From contig CANMSW010000179.1 of the NCBI GenBank assembly GCA_947500275.1, positions 1 to 5,105 of the forward strand: DNA of 5,105 nucleotides. The letters are read 5' to 3'. The translations under genes and the position numbers were made by a program. The first letter of the stretch is position 1; every line of letters starts with the position of its first letter. The stretch is from Bacteriovoracaceae bacterium (lineage in GTDB: Bacteria; Bdellovibrionota; UBA1018). Below are positions 4,874 through 5,105 of the stretch, in pieces. Under the pieces are notes generated by a model, which saw only the letters and a list, made by a program, of their open reading frames with translations, did not search any database and was not told the DNA's origin.

Positions 4874-5105
4874 TGAATGCCTTGCAGAGGGGCATGATGG
4901 GGGCACCTGGCGTTTGGTTAGCTTTTTCTCGACGCACCTTTTCATTGATCATCTTATTGATATCGGCGTTCCCGAGCCCGGCTGTCCTTGCTTCGGAAGC
5001 AGAAAAGCCGAATCCGCAGAGTGCCTGTCGATCGCGACTCGATGAGGTTTTTGATCGTGAAATTCAGCAGTCGCTCCCCGAGCTTGAGTCGAAAGGCGGG
5101 GCGAA
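4873..5105 (+). CDS. Exported protein, 5' part only (runs off the window)
   Basis: An open frame starts at ATG4873, overlapping the previous stop by one base, and stays open to the window end (77 codons). It encodes a clear signal peptide: SRRTF at residues 19-23, a hydrophobic core (SLIILLISAF) and a likely cleavage site after A-V-L-A at residue 40. The mature protein would begin S-E-A-E-K-P and continues with a charged, probably helical stretch containing Cys52. SRRTFSL partly fits the twin-arginine consensus, but the very hydrophobic core also suits Sec. Nearby alternative starts are ATG4894 and ATG4897, which follow GAGGGG (4887-4892) at one and four bases; the coupled start at 4873 is preferred because of the TGATG overlap. 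Too little is present to name a family. Confidence 0.75.
   Translation, partial: MNALQRGMMGAPGVWLAFSRRTFSLIILLISAFPSPAVLASEAEKPNPQSACRSRLDEVFDREIQQSLPELESKGGA

Noticed and set aside
4854..5045. Plus-strand open frame of 63 codons in another phase
   Set aside because: It overlaps the frame from ATG4873, which has a proper signal peptide and a stop/start coupling; this one has neither.

Overview
The window looks like chromosomal accessory DNA from a Gram-negative bacterium with moderate GC content. It holds a type IV pilin-like protein, a membrane-anchored TPR-like protein of a kind I associate with Deltaproteobacteria and Bdellovibrionota, and a run of genes for exported cysteine-rich proteins. 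That lineage guess is an inference from family resemblance and is not firm. No rRNA, tRNA, CRISPR array, transposase or phage gene is visible.

Layout, left to right. (1) Positions 1-57 carry two copies of an in-frame 36-bp tandem repeat. They lead into a large plus-strand gene (17-1750) for an oversized PilV-like minor pilin or pseudopilin with a clear prepilin cleavage motif. (2) A 61-bp gap with a weak nested hairpin separates it from a convergent minus-strand gene (1812-2831, or to 2918 with a GTG start) for a signal-anchored, TPR-like helical protein. (3) A divergent intergenic region contains an inverted pair of the word GTGTACCC(C)TTG, a plausible shared operator. (4) Three plus-strand genes follow: a 120-residue exported six-cysteine protein (3019-3381), a 472-residue exported protein with ten mature cysteines (3455-4873), and the 5' end of a third exported protein (from 4873, running off the window). 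The last two overlap by one base (TGATG), so translational coupling is likely. A perfect 12-bp inverted repeat lies between the first two.

The strongest unexplained signal is a short dispersed element, GGGGACAGACTC with a longer form ending in CCCC. It is present four times, on both strands. Copies lie next to, or inside, the start regions of the pilin and TPR genes and within the TPR coding sequence, where it is read in different frames and orientations. It looks like a REP-type palindromic repeat that tolerates insertion into protein-coding DNA.

How the genes work together is only partly readable. Nearly everything in the window is predicted to be exported or membrane-anchored: a pilin-like surface protein, an anchored scaffold-like protein and three secreted proteins of unrecognised family. 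A cell-surface or envelope role fits, but no specific function can be read from the sequence.
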